Of a stretch of DNA of 64,000 nt, positions 45,437 through 54,671 are shown one piece after another. The translations under genes and the position numbers were made by a program. Source of the DNA: JAKAGZ01 sp963748105 (GTDB taxonomy: Bacteria > Bacteroidota > Ignavibacteria > Ignavibacteriales > Ignavibacteriaceae); contig CAVVHP010000011.1 in NCBI GenBank assembly GCA_963748105.1, forward strand, positions 434,001 to 498,000, in the 5' to 3' direction. Numbering within the stretch: position 1 is the first letter of the stretch; each line of letters opens with the position of its first letter. Under the pieces are notes generated by a model. The model saw only the letters and a program-made list of their open reading frames with translations. It was not told where the DNA came from and did not search any database.

Positions 45437-45664
45437 TCACCCTCCAAAAGGGCAATGTCTGCAATTGCTTCCGCAGCAGCTTCCTCTCTTTAAGTGATAA
45501 TACACAGTGAATACTGTAAAACCGGTTTCAGGATCAGTATAAAAATCTTCCTTGTTCCTGCAGGCTTCTTCATGCTTATTAATTTTCTCTTTGTAAAATG
45601 GATTTTTGCTCGAGAGCTTATCTGATGATGGAATCGGGAAAATTGCATTATTTTTGTCCGGCAT
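45437..45664 (-). CDS. DUF5522-type small cysteine-rich protein
   Basis: This 75-residue protein contains DPETGFTVFTVYYHLKRGSC followed by CGSNCRHCPFG, matching DUF5522 (pattern TGxxVFT...RGxCCGxxCRHCPY). The four clustered cysteines suggest a bound metal or iron-sulfur site. The N-terminal half is lysine-rich and polar. The role is unknown. Convergent with hslU; no partner gene upstream within 230 bases. Confidence 0.8.
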   Translation of the reverse strand: MPDKNNAIFPIPSSDKLSSKNPFYKEKINKHEEACRNKEDFYTDPETGFTVFTVYYHLKRGSCCGSNCRHCPFGG

Positions 45665-45935
45665 TTCTTTCTATCATTTTATGAAAAATTAAATGCCAAA
45701 TATAAAAAAATTTTATAATATTTTTGTTGAATTTTTCTAATACGCCTATCATCTATTGTAACCTTTCTTCCCTGAATTTCGTCTTTAGAATTAATAGTTG
45801 AGCTGATTTGTACTACATATTATACTTTCATGTATAAAATATTGAACGTTTTGCAGGGAATTAATCACATAAACAGAATAAAATTAACGGCACATGATTT
45901 GTTTAATTTTTCTAAAAATATTTTGCAGGGAAAAA

Positions 45936-46832
45936 ATGAAAATTAAAAATTTACTATTGTTTTTCTTTACTAGTCTGTTGCTTACTTCTTTTATTTTTGC
46001 CCAGGATAATGACTCTACAGATACAGGGCACCATAAATGGTACGACTGGGATGAAAGTTCAGATATGTTTAACGTAAGCATACATGGTAGTCCCACTTTG
46101 AGTCTTAATTTCGGTATTTCTAATATTACTCTGAAAAACTCAGCAGATAAATTTGCAGATCCGAATATGCTTGAATTTAAAATTGGCTATACAAGGGAAA
46201 AGAATAAATGGGATACTGAAGGTATTTTCAGTTATAAGTACAGATATTTGGTATTAAGTTATTTCTCAAGCGAGCTTGGCGGCAGTTCAAAAGGACTTGA
46301 AATAAATACAAAATTATGGCGGGCAGGTCTGGTTAAATCTTCAGGGTACGGATATGATTTGGGAAAATCTGCTATTATATTTTATAACAGTTCCGGGATG
46401 GTCTGGGCGAGAACGGAAGTTCAGCGGCCGGACATACTTACATTTGCCGCAATACCGCCCAACAGGCTTGATGAAATAAATGAATCAATAAGATTTGGTA
46501 CAACTGCAGAAGGTGGGATTAGATTTGAAGCCGGTAGAATGATTACTCTTGAAGCCGGGTACGAAAGATCAATAATTTTTCCCCGTCATTTATTTGCAAA
46601 ATGGGTCGGCAGTGCCATTATCGAAGATTTAGGGCAATCATTCGTAAACAGGTTTGTTGATGAGATTTTTGATTCGTCACCAAATGTTGCACCTGTTGTA
46701 AACTTTGTTCTGAAAAACGCTTTGTCATACGGGATTTATGAATTAAGACAGGATAAAATGAACTGGCCTTTCAATACTGAGCCGGGAATTGGATACGATC
46801 AGTTTAAGTTTGGTATTACTTTCGTGTTTTAA
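45936..46832 (+). CDS. Putative outer-membrane beta-barrel protein
   Basis: This encodes 298 residues from ATG 45936, preceded by CAGGGAAAAA; an upstream in-frame start at 45894 has no ribosome-binding site and would spoil the signal peptide. The signal peptide is MKIKNLLLFFFTSLLLTSFI, cut near FAQ. The mature part alternates strands such as EFKIGYTREKNKWDTEGIF and ITLEAGYERSIIFPRHLF and ends QFKFGITFVF, an outer-membrane-type final strand. A helical segment (VGSAIIEDLGQSFVNRFVDE) interrupts it. No named family. Alone on the plus strand between two minus-strand operons. Confidence 0.65.
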   Translation: MKIKNLLLFFFTSLLLTSFIFAQDNDSTDTGHHKWYDWDESSDMFNVSIHGSPTLSLNFGISNITLKNSADKFADPNMLEFKIGYTREKNKWDTEGIFSYKYRYLVLSYFSSELGGSSKGLEINTKLWRAGLVKSSGYGYDLGKSAIIFYNSSGMVWARTEVQRPDILTFAAIPPNRLDEINESIRFGTTAEGGIRFEAGRMITLEAGYERSIIFPRHLFAKWVGSAIIEDLGQSFVNRFVDEIFDSSPNVAPVVNFVLKNALSYGIYELRQDKMNWPFNTEPGIGYDQFKFGITFVF

Positions 46833-46871
46833 GTTTCTTAATCCATTGTAAAATGAATGAGAGAAATAATT

Positions 46872-48014
46872 CTAGATAAATTTTATCCTGATATTGACAA
46901 TCTCTGCATCGCTTGCAAGTTTAATTGGCGGGCCCCATGTTCCAACACCAGATGAGACATAAAATTGTGTCAATTCATTTTTAAGATAACCCCAGCTTAT
47001 CTCGTAGATCATTTTAGTGATAAAATTTAAGGGAAACATCTGTCCGTTGTGTGTATGACCCGAAAGTTGAAGATCAATTTTATTTTTTACCGCATCATTT
47101 AATTGTACGGGTGTATGATCGAGCAAAATTTTCGGCAAATTTTCAGAACATGTAGTAAGTAGATCGCTGAGGGACTTTCTTCTCTTTCCGGAAAAATTAT
47201 TTCCATTTCTGTCTTCTCTCCCTATTACATAAAATGCATTCTCAACATTTATCGCCTTATCTCTTAAAACTTTTATCCCAAATTCTTCCATAAATTTTAC
47301 GGCTGAATCAGCATTATTTATAAATTCATGGTTGCCCGTGCATGCTATCACACCATATTTGGGCCTTAATTTTCTGAATGAACCGCCAATCCTGTTTCTA
47401 CTTAAGATAGCAGCTTTATCATCTACAATGTCGCCGGGCAGCAGAACAATATCTGGGTTGAGAGAATTTACCCTATCAATTATATCTCCCAAAAACTTTT
47501 CATTGTTTATCGGTGACAGGTGGAGATCAGAAAACATTACAAGGTTTAATTCATTAAGCATGCTTTCTTTCTTCGGTATATTTAATTCTAGTGTTTTTAT
47601 CTTGAAGTTTGTTCGGTTAATAAACCCTGCTGCAACGATTAAAAATACTGTTGAACATATAATAATTCCTGTATATAATTTAGTTAACGGGGAAGGATCT
47701 CTTAATGATGCTGAAAGAAAATGGAAAAAATGATCTCCCAGTCGTGTAAGGTCAATTAAAAATAAAAACAGTACGTAATAAAGTAGAAATGCAAACCAGA
47801 ATGAACCAAGCCATAATAATGGATCGTGAATATAAGCGGGAAGTTTTTCTGCAAATATTTTCACAAAAATATATGAAAAAGAAAAGATCAGAAAAACCAG
47901 TGCGAAGAAAGGTTTCAGAAAGGGAAGATAGCTTAATGCTTGCCATCCCCTGACAAAAATGTATGAATTAATTAATGTGTAAAGCGCGAAGAAAATTATA
48001 AAAAATAAACTCAT
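46872..48014 (-). CDS. Membrane-anchored metallophosphoesterase (YkuE-like)
   Basis: This protein has about 380 residues from ATG 48014; TTG 48020 is the alternative, overlapping the carB stop. Four transmembrane helices fill residues 1-140. The calcineurin-like phosphoesterase domain follows with VMFSDLHLSP (DxH), DIVLLPGDIVDD (GDxxD), GVIACTGNHEF (GNHE), LLDHTPVQ and LQLSGHTHNGQMFPL (GHTH). All metal ligands are present, so it should bind two metals. Related proteins hydrolyse phosphate or pyrophosphate esters, some on lipids. It lies two bases behind carB, yet a role in carbamoyl-phosphate synthesis is not expected. Confidence 0.85.
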   Translation of the reverse strand: MSLFFIIFFALYTLINSYIFVRGWQALSYLPFLKPFFALVFLIFSFSYIFVKIFAEKLPAYIHDPLLWLGSFWFAFLLYYVLFLFLIDLTRLGDHFFHFLSASLRDPSPLTKLYTGIIICSTVFLIVAAGFINRTNFKIKTLELNIPKKESMLNELNLVMFSDLHLSPINNEKFLGDIIDRVNSLNPDIVLLPGDIVDDKAAILSRNRIGGSFRKLRPKYGVIACTGNHEFINNADSAVKFMEEFGIKVLRDKAINVENAFYVIGREDRNGNNFSGKRRKSLSDLLTTCSENLPKILLDHTPVQLNDAVKNKIDLQLSGHTHNGQMFPLNFITKMIYEISWGYLKNELTQFYVSSGVGTWGPPIKLASDAEIVNIRIKFI

Positions 48015-48016
48015 CG

Positions 48017-51000
48017 TCAAATATATTCATCCCAGCTTTTGGTAGTGAGATCTTCCTCTTTATATCGTTCCATTGCTTTTACAAATCTTTTGGCAACTTG
48101 AACGTTTGTAATCAGGTTAATATTCATATCAATTGCTTTTCTTCTCACAAGATAATCATTATCAAGTTCAAATTTATCTACACTTTTAGGAATATTTATT
48201 ACAAGATCGATTTTCCCATTTTCGAGATATGTTAAAATATTTGGTTCTTTATTTACTAAAGGCCAGTGTAAAACAGTTGCTTTCATTTCATATTTTTTCA
48301 GGAATTCAGCTGTGCCTTTTGTAGCATAAAATTTATAACCCGTTGCGTAGAGTGTTTTGGCATCTTCAAGAAACTCGGCTTTGTCTTTTGGGGTACCGGT
48401 CGAAAGCATAACACCTTTCTGTGGAATCTTATAACCTGTCGATATAAAACTCTTAAGAAAAGCCTCATTAAAATCATCACCAAGGCATGCTACCTCGCCG
48501 GTTGATGCCATTTCAACTCCCAGTACAGGATCGGAACCTTTCAATCTTGTAAATGAAAACTGCGGGGCTTTAACTCCAACGTAGTCAACATCAAATGATG
48601 ATTTATCAATCTTCGGTACTTTCTCGCCGAGCATTAATTTTGTAGCAATTTCTACGAAGTTTATCTTCAAAACCTTTGAGACAAAAGGAAAACTTCTTGA
48701 TGCTCTAAGGTTACACTCGATTACTTTTACTTTGTTATCTTTAGCTATGAATTGAATATTGAAGGGCCCGGTTATTTCAAGCGCTTTGGCTATTTCCTTA
48801 GTCACGATTTTTACACGGCGCATTGTTTCAAGATAGGTCCTTTGCGGGGGCAGAACTATTGTAGCATCTCCTGAGTGCACACCTGCATTTTCAACATGTT
48901 CCGAAATTGCATAGCAGAATAAATTTCCTTTGTCCGCTACTGCGTCAACTTCAATCTCCCTGGCTTCTGTAATAAATTTGCTTATTACCACCGGGTATTC
49001 TTTGCTGATTGCGGCGGCTTTCTGCAGAAATGTTTTTAATTCTTCATCTGTTAATACTATGCTCATAGCTGCACCGCTCAGCACATAACTCGGTCGTATT
49101 AAGACAGGGTAGCCAACTTTATGGGCAAATGCCTTTGCTTTTGCGAAACTGGTCAGTTCTTTCCATTCCGGCTGATCAACCTTTAAAGAATCGAGTATTG
49201 AAGAAAATTTATGCCTGTTTTCCGCACTGTCAATTTTATCAGGAGAGGTACCCAGAATTTTAATTCCTTCATTATGTAGTCTTGTTGCAAGGTTGTTCGG
49301 GGTTTGTCCGCCCATAGAAATAATTACGCCTTCCGGGTATTCTTTTTCGTAAATATCTAGTACTCGTTCAAAAGTAATCTGTTCAAAATATAATTTATCA
49401 CAAATGTCATAATCGGTACTTACGGTTTCCGGGTTACAATTGATCATAATAGTTTTATGATTCATATTATTAAGAGTCATTACCGCGTTAACGCAACACC
49501 AATCGAATTCAACAGAAGAGCCGATTCTGTAAGCCCCGCTTCCCAGCACCACTATCTGGTTATCGCCGCCGGTTTGAATATCATCCTCACGTCCGTGATA
49601 TGTAAGGTAAAGATAGTTTGTTTGGGCAGGGTATTCGGCCGCGAGCGTATCAATCTGTTTTACAACCGGGATAACATTTAATGATTTCCTGACCTTTCTA
49701 ACTTCAAATTCATTGGAATCAGTAAGCTGTGCAATTTGTAAATCGGAGAAACCATTTTCTTTTGCTTCGCGCATCAGCACTTGACTCAGCTTGTTAAGTT
49801 TCAGTCCTTTTAGTTTCTTTTCAGTATCAATGATATTTTTCATCTTGTAAAGAAACCAGGGTGTTATCTTTGAAAGCTTGTGAATCTTTTTGACGCTATA
49901 TCCTTTCCGAAAAGCCTGGGCTATAGCATACATCCTTTTGTCAGTTGGATTTGAAATTTCTTCATCAAGATTTTTGAATTTGATCCCGTTGCCCGCAAAT
50001 CCCTTGTAACCCATATCAAGCATGCGTATGGCTTTCTGCAGGACCTCTTCAAACGTTTTACCGAGCGACATTACCTCGCCGACTGATTTCATCTCTGATC
50101 CAAGCTGCGTGCTGACCTGCTGGAATTTCTGCAGATCCCAGCGCGGAAATTTCAGCGCAACGTAATCGAGTGCGGGTTCAAAACAGGCTGAAGTCTGCTG
50201 GGTAATAATGTTTTCTACTTCATTTAATGCGTAACCGAGAGCAAGCTTGGTAGCGATAAACGCAAGCGGATAACCCGTAGCTTTGGACGCAAGTGCGGAG
50301 CTTCTGCTCAACCTGGCGTTTACTTCAATTATTCTGTAATCACCGTTTTTAGGATTTAATGCGTACTGGATATTGCATTCACCGATCACGCCGAGATGCC
50401 GGATTAATTTTATTCCGTTGGAACGAAGCATAAAGTTTTCTTTTGCCGAAAGCGTCTGCACCGGCGCGATTACAATACTGTCTCCTGTGTGAATTCCCAT
50501 CGGGTCCACATTTTCCATCGAACAGATTGTTATACAGTTATCGTACCTGTCGCGAACTATTTCATATTCAACTTCTTTCCATCCGTAGAGAGATTCTTCG
50601 ATTAAAATCTGGCTTGTAAATGAAAACGCTCTTCTCGCTTTTTCGGTAAGTTCTGCTTTATTATTCACAATACCGGAGCCGAGTCCGCCAAGCGCGTATG
50701 CGATCCTGACCATAACCGGGTAACCGATTTTGTCGGCCGCTGTAACGGCCTCCTTTAAATTTCTGGCGGTTTTGCTGACCGCAACCTTCAGGTCACATTC
50801 CTTTACTTTATCGCCGAAAATCAGCCTGTCTTCCGTAGCCTGGATTGCCTCAACCGGCGTTCCCAAAACTTTAATGTTGTGTTTTTTCAGGATTCCTTTT
50901 TCATAAAGTTCAACACCCACATTTAAAGCAGTTTGTCCTCCGAATTGAAGCAGTATACTGTCCGGCTCCTCCTTTTTGATTATTCTTTCCACAACATCTG

Positions 51001-51211
51001 CTTTCAGAGGAAGGAAATAAACTTTATCCGCAAAATTTTCCGAGGTTTGTATTGTTGCGATGTTCGGGTTAATAAGGACGGAAGTAATTCCGTCTTCTTT
51101 TAATGCTTTGATTGCCTGGCTGCCGGAATAATCAAACTCGCCGGCCTGCCCGATCTGTAAAGCACCCGATCCAAGGATTAAAACTTTTTTTGGTTTTCCG
51201 CGTTTTATCAT
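48017..51211 (-). CDS. carB: Carbamoyl-phosphate synthase large subunit
   Basis: CarB makes carbamoyl phosphate from ammonia, bicarbonate and two ATP for pyrimidine and arginine synthesis. The 1064-residue protein is near the normal length of about 1070. Both ATP-grasp halves are complete. The first has KVLILGSGALQIGQAGEFDY at the N-terminus and YRIIEVNARLSRSSALASKA near 295. The second has VVLGSGAYRIGSSVEFDWCC near 555 and KVIECNLRASRSFPFVSKV near 835. The C-terminal allosteric domain (about 930-1064) has TGYKFYATKGTAEFL. Its ATG overlaps the carA stop (ATGA). Confidence 0.97.
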   Translation of the reverse strand: MIKRGKPKKVLILGSGALQIGQAGEFDYSGSQAIKALKEDGITSVLINPNIATIQTSENFADKVYFLPLKADVVERIIKKEEPDSILLQFGGQTALNVGVELYEKGILKKHNIKVLGTPVEAIQATEDRLIFGDKVKECDLKVAVSKTARNLKEAVTAADKIGYPVMVRIAYALGGLGSGIVNNKAELTEKARRAFSFTSQILIEESLYGWKEVEYEIVRDRYDNCITICSMENVDPMGIHTGDSIVIAPVQTLSAKENFMLRSNGIKLIRHLGVIGECNIQYALNPKNGDYRIIEVNARLSRSSALASKATGYPLAFIATKLALGYALNEVENIITQQTSACFEPALDYVALKFPRWDLQKFQQVSTQLGSEMKSVGEVMSLGKTFEEVLQKAIRMLDMGYKGFAGNGIKFKNLDEEISNPTDKRMYAIAQAFRKGYSVKKIHKLSKITPWFLYKMKNIIDTEKKLKGLKLNKLSQVLMREAKENGFSDLQIAQLTDSNEFEVRKVRKSLNVIPVVKQIDTLAAEYPAQTNYLYLTYHGREDDIQTGGDNQIVVLGSGAYRIGSSVEFDWCCVNAVMTLNNMNHKTIMINCNPETVSTDYDICDKLYFEQITFERVLDIYEKEYPEGVIISMGGQTPNNLATRLHNEGIKILGTSPDKIDSAENRHKFSSILDSLKVDQPEWKELTSFAKAKAFAHKVGYPVLIRPSYVLSGAAMSIVLTDEELKTFLQKAAAISKEYPVVISKFITEAREIEVDAVADKGNLFCYAISEHVENAGVHSGDATIVLPPQRTYLETMRRVKIVTKEIAKALEITGPFNIQFIAKDNKVKVIECNLRASRSFPFVSKVLKINFVEIATKLMLGEKVPKIDKSSFDVDYVGVKAPQFSFTRLKGSDPVLGVEMASTGEVACLGDDFNEAFLKSFISTGYKIPQKGVMLSTGTPKDKAEFLEDAKTLYATGYKFYATKGTAEFLKKYEMKATVLHWPLVNKEPNILTYLENGKIDLVINIPKSVDKFELDNDYLVRRKAIDMNINLITNVQVAKRFVKAMERYKEEDLTTKSWDEYI

Positions 51212-52296
51212 TTCAATGCTCTTATAAACAAATCGAAAATAAATTCGCTGTCATCAGGTCCCGGCGAAGCTTCCGGGTGAAACTGTGACGCGAAAAATGG
51301 TTTAGAAATATGAATTATCCCCTCGTTCGTTCCGTCATTGTCATTCACAAACCACTCTCTCCAGTCCTGCGGCAGAGTTTCGGCGTCAACCGCAAAACCG
51401 TGATTTTGTGAAGTGATGTAGGTCCGTTTTGTTCCGGTTTCGTTGCATGGCTGGTTGTGTCCCCTGTGTCCGTATTTTAATTTGTAGGTATTGGCGCCCG
51501 CCGCCAGCGCCATTATCTGGCTGCCGAGGCATACACCGAGCATCGGCATATTTTTGCTCATCGCCTTTTTAACGTTGGCAATTGTTTTTTTGCACATCTT
51601 CGGATCGCCCGGTCCGTTTGATACAAGTATTCCGTTTGCTTCAATATCATTGAAGTCATAATCATAAGGTACTCTTATAACCGAGATATTTCTTTCCAGG
51701 AAAGCCCTGATAATATTGTTTTTTGTGCCGCAGTCAATCAGGATAATCTTTTTATGATTTCTTTTGTATTCAACCGGCGCTTTTACGCTTACTTCCTTAA
51801 CGAGATCAATTTTATTTATATCCTGGAAATTGATTTTCTTTCTTTCATTAAAAATTATTTTACCGGCCATCGTTCCTTTATCGCGCAGTTTCCTGGTAAG
51901 CATTCTCGTATCGATTCCGGTAATACCCGGAATTTTTTGTTCGCGCATCCAGTCGGATAAAGATTTTTCCGCGCTCCAGTGAGAATATTCTTCTGAATAG
52001 TTTGTAACAACTAATGCGCGGCAATGAATTTGTTCGGATTCAAAATTTTTAAATAGTCCGTCTTCTCTTTCTTCACCCGGCACACCGTAATTACCGATAA
52101 GCGGGAAGGTGCAGACGAGTATCTGTCCGCGGTAAGACGGATCGGTCATCGTTTCCGGGTAACCAACCATGCCGGTGTTGAAGACCACTTCGCCGTTGGT
52201 ATTTCCGTGATAGCCGAATCCTGTACCGATAAATTCGGTTCCGTCTTCCAGCACAAGTTTAGCCCTTACGGGCTTATTTTTTTCTATTTTTTGCAT
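51208..52296 (-). CDS. carA: Carbamoyl-phosphate synthase small subunit
   Basis: CarA splits glutamine and passes ammonia to CarB. ATG 52296 is chosen (362 residues); the earlier in-frame TTG 52323 lies in the T-run of a terminator hairpin. Family features are AKLVLEDGTEFIGTGFGYHG at the start, FNTGMVGYPETMTDPSYRGQ, the glutaminase nucleophile Cys in MLGVCLGSQIMALAAGA, KYGHRGHNQPC, and the His-Glu pair in SQFHPEASPGPDD. The nucleophile motif has Ser where many relatives have His (CLGHQ). No Shine-Dalgarno is evident before the ATG. Expression is probably controlled in the leader (see 52322-52350). Confidence 0.95.
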   Translation of the reverse strand: MQKIEKNKPVRAKLVLEDGTEFIGTGFGYHGNTNGEVVFNTGMVGYPETMTDPSYRGQILVCTFPLIGNYGVPGEEREDGLFKNFESEQIHCRALVVTNYSEEYSHWSAEKSLSDWMREQKIPGITGIDTRMLTRKLRDKGTMAGKIIFNERKKINFQDINKIDLVKEVSVKAPVEYKRNHKKIILIDCGTKNNIIRAFLERNISVIRVPYDYDFNDIEANGILVSNGPGDPKMCKKTIANVKKAMSKNMPMLGVCLGSQIMALAAGANTYKLKYGHRGHNQPCNETGTKRTYITSQNHGFAVDAETLPQDWREWFVNDNDGTNEGIIHISKPFFASQFHPEASPGPDDSEFIFDLFIRALK

Positions 52297-52321
52297 ATAG
52301 AGGTTGGGGTTAAGTTTAGGC

Positions 52322-52350
52322 AAAAAAATAGCCCCGTCATGCGGGGCTAT
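52322..52350 (-). promoter_or_regulatory. Attenuator-like terminator hairpin in the carA leader
   Basis: A perfect nine-pair stem ATAGCCCCG/CGGGGCTAT (52328-52336 with 52342-52350), loop of five, is followed on the minus strand by seven T. It lies 26 bases before the carA ATG and about 75 bases after the predicted transcription start, so read-through must be possible for carAB to be expressed. Confidence 0.65.
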
Positions 52351-52430
52351 TAATAAATAATCTCGTTCTCGAATTCAATATCTAAAAATTGTTTTTTTCT
52401 GCCGATCAATTAGCTACCTTTTTAGTTTGT

Positions 52431-52461
52431 CAAATATATGTGAATCGGAAATTAGATTCAA
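52431..52461 (-). promoter_or_regulatory. carAB promoter
   Basis: On the minus strand TTG (52461-52459), 20 bases, then TATATTTG (52438-52431), the full TAnnTTTG element at the same spacing as the promoter at 2992-3022. Transcription would start near 52425, leaving a leader of about 130 bases. Confidence 0.6.
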
Positions 52462-52482
52462 TTTAGAATTTCATCTTTTTGC

Positions 52483-52510
52483 AAATAAAAGTCCGCTCAG
52501 TTGAGCGGAC
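52483..52510 (-). terminator. Terminator after the rubrerythrin gene
   Basis: The palindrome GTCCGCTCA/TGAGCGGAC (52491-52510) is followed on the minus strand by TTTTATTT. It lies 25 bases after the stop at 52535 and separates this gene from carAB. Confidence 0.7.
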
Positions 52511-52534
52511 CTGACCTGTGCTTACATCGGACTA

Positions 52535-53161
52535 CTATTGTATCGTAATGAACCTTTCTTTTGGGGTCATTGATATGCCGCATCGTGCTGGCGCGTTGTT
52601 GTCATACGTATTCCCACAGGTCGTGCAAACCAGGTATTTTGATGGTAAATCGTTCTGTTTGTTTTTTTTAAGCATATTAAGGGCATTTTTATAAAATTCT
52701 TTGTGTTTTTTCTCGGTCTGATATGCATAATTAAAGGACAGCATCGCGATATTTACTCCGGCATCATTTGCCGTCCGGATAAAGTCCGGATACATTGTCA
52801 TAACTTCGTATGTCTCACCGTTAATCGCATCCTGTAAATTTTCACTTGTTGTTTTTACATCGTATTTTGGAGAAAAATCGTCCATTTTCTCTCCGAGCTG
52901 CTGAAGAACCGCACTGTGATTTCCTGCGTGTATTTTTTCAGATTTCGATGCTGCTTCGAATAAAAGAGCAATTTTTTCATAACCTTCCTCGCGTGCTTTC
53001 ATGGCATAGGCTGCGTATTTTGCGCTCGCAGTGGTTTCACCTATTATTGCATCTTTAATATTATTGATAGTTTTTAGCTTTGCTGCATTATTTTTTGCGG
53101 ATGTAATGCCTGAAAATATCAGCAATGATAAAATGAGTGAAGAAAAAAGTTTTAGTTTCAT
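52535..53161 (-). CDS. Exported rubrerythrin with incomplete rubredoxin knuckle
   Basis: This 208-residue protein has a signal peptide (MKLKLFSSLILSLLIFSGI, cleaved near TSA), unusual for rubrerythrins, which mostly act in the cytoplasm as peroxide reductases. The ferritin-like four-helix part carries the di-iron ligands in AIIGETTASAKYAAYA, SEKIHAGNHS, INGETYEV and YAYQTEKKHKEFY. The C-terminal rubredoxin-like segment has CTTCGNTYD, but the second knuckle reads RCGIS where CPxC is normal, so one Cys ligand is missing. It has its own promoter and an operator-like element shared with the two-component operon upstream. A peroxide-defence role in the periplasm is likely. Confidence 0.85.
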   Translation of the reverse strand: MKLKLFSSLILSLLIFSGITSAKNNAAKLKTINNIKDAIIGETTASAKYAAYAMKAREEGYEKIALLFEAASKSEKIHAGNHSAVLQQLGEKMDDFSPKYDVKTTSENLQDAINGETYEVMTMYPDFIRTANDAGVNIAMLSFNYAYQTEKKHKEFYKNALNMLKKNKQNDLPSKYLVCTTCGNTYDNNAPARCGISMTPKERFITIQ

Positions 53162-53195
53162 TTGAGACTCCTTTTTAATTATAAATTTGTATATT

Positions 53196-53253
53196 CAAAG
53201 TTAGCTATTGAACCCTAAAATCATCTTTAAGAAGTCTTAAAATTTGATTAAAA
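53196..53253 (-). promoter_or_regulatory. Rubrerythrin promoter and operator-like element
   Basis: On the minus strand the -7 element TAACTTTG is at 53203-53196, with no TTG 20 bases upstream. Thirty-one bases further up lies TTTTAATCAAATTTTAAGA (53253-53235), made of two TTTTAA units spaced 11 bases start to start. The same 19 bases at the same distance occur before the DUF2231 operon. Confidence 0.6.
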
Positions 53254-53294
53254 GTTTGGAGGTTTATTAGAAGAGCCCGGATATAGTTTTTTGT

Positions 53295-54671
53295 TTAAAA
53301 GGTAAGTGAGAATTTTGTTCCTGAATCGGCTCTGCTTTCAATATTAATATTGAAATTTTGCAGATCAGCCAGCCTCTTTACTATTGCAAGACCGAGGCCG
53401 TTACCCTGTATTTGGGAGGTTCTGGAATCATCGGCACGGTAAAACCGGTCAAATATTCTTTTAATTTGCTCTTTTGATAGTCCTGTGCCGTAATCCTCAA
53501 TAATACAGCATAAAACAGAATCATTGTCTTCAATTGAAATATCAATTTTTTTTGAATTGCCCGAATACTTTATTGAATTGGAGATAATGTTTTCCAGTAT
53601 TATTTCCAGCATAGATTCATCTGCTTTAATATAAGAAAATTTTCTACTGTCGAAATTAATTTCCATGTGATTCTGTTGAATTAAATTCTGTAATCTTAAT
53701 AAAACAACTTCAATTGATTTTGTAAGATTTACTTTTGTGAATACGGGCAAGGCTTTCCCGCTTTCATATCTTGCAAGGATAAGAAGCTGTTCCACGAGAT
53801 TAGATATTCTGTCTACTTCGTTTATGCAGTATTTTATTTTTGAAATATACTCATCCTGTTCTCTTGGTTTTCTTATCAAAACTTCCAGAGTTCCTTTAAT
53901 TACCGAAAGGGGAGTACGCAGTTCGTGAGACGCGTCAGCTGTAAATTGTTTTTCTCTTAATACTGCGTCCTGCAGCCTGTTTAATAATTCATTTATTGTA
54001 GAGGTTAAAGTATATATTTCATCTTTGTGCTGCGGCAGGTCAATTCTTTGTTCGAGATTTTCTCTTGTGATTTTCTCAGCGGTATTTATCACCTGGTTAA
54101 TAGGCCTGATGGATTTTCCGGCAATGTATCTTGATATAGAAAAAAGGAAGATCAGAACAAGGGGAAATGCAACCAATAATACTATTTTGAGGTTTTCAAG
54201 AACGAGCGCGGATTCTTCCAGCGGCATTGCAATTAATAAGTATCCCAGGGTTTTCCCGACCGGGTTTTTAATCGGCATCTGTAATTGTCTTGTCGGTGCC
54301 CCGGTTAATTGAGTGTTGAAATATTCTTTTTGTTTCAACGATGGATTAAAGTCCAACCTGCCTTCAAGAAGGTTGCCTGTTTTTTTTAGAATATTATCCG
54401 ACGTATCAGTGACCTGTACGAAAATGGGATTAACCTCAATTTGTCCGTGTTCTCGTTCATTCCATTCAAACGGATTAGCAAAAATAAACTGATTATCCAT
54501 AACAACCAGGCTGTTGATTACCTCCAGCGACTCAAGATCTAAATCCTGGTCGAGATGCCTGTAAACGGTATCAGAAACAACAGCATAAATTGTAAGGAAA
54601 AGTATTCCGGTTAAAATTGCTGTAACGCCTATAAAATAGGATGATATCCTGTTGCGTAGACTGAGGTTCAT
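53295..54671 (-). CDS. Two-component sensor histidine kinase
   Basis: This 458-residue inner-membrane kinase has two helices (about 12-32 and 163-183) around a periplasmic domain of 130 residues, so it senses outside the cytoplasm. Then come HAMP (IRPINQVINTAEKITRENL), the HisKA phosphorylation site FTADASHELRTPLSVIKG near 247, and the ATPase domain with N-box ENIISNSIKYS, G1 EDYGTGLS, F-box FDRFYR and G2 GNGLGLAIVKRL. The architecture resembles CusS/ArcS-type OmpR-partner kinases. It is the last gene of the operon with its regulator, ATGA overlap. The signal is unknown. Confidence 0.92.
   Translation of the reverse strand: MNLSLRNRISSYFIGVTAILTGILFLTIYAVVSDTVYRHLDQDLDLESLEVINSLVVMDNQFIFANPFEWNEREHGQIEVNPIFVQVTDTSDNILKKTGNLLEGRLDFNPSLKQKEYFNTQLTGAPTRQLQMPIKNPVGKTLGYLLIAMPLEESALVLENLKIVLLVAFPLVLIFLFSISRYIAGKSIRPINQVINTAEKITRENLEQRIDLPQHKDEIYTLTSTINELLNRLQDAVLREKQFTADASHELRTPLSVIKGTLEVLIRKPREQDEYISKIKYCINEVDRISNLVEQLLILARYESGKALPVFTKVNLTKSIEVVLLRLQNLIQQNHMEINFDSRKFSYIKADESMLEIILENIISNSIKYSGNSKKIDISIEDNDSVLCCIIEDYGTGLSKEQIKRIFDRFYRADDSRTSQIQGNGLGLAIVKRLADLQNFNINIESRADSGTKFSLTF

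Noticed and set aside
45849..45932. Direct repeat TTTTGCAGGGAA at 45849-45860 and 45921-45932
   Set aside because: Twelve bases in AT-rich leader sequence; the second copy is explained by the ribosome-binding site of the gene at 45936, and the first has no start codon after it.
51208..52323. carA start at TTG 52323
   Set aside because: That codon lies in the T-tract of the leader hairpin; ATG 52296 fits the usual CarA N-terminus.
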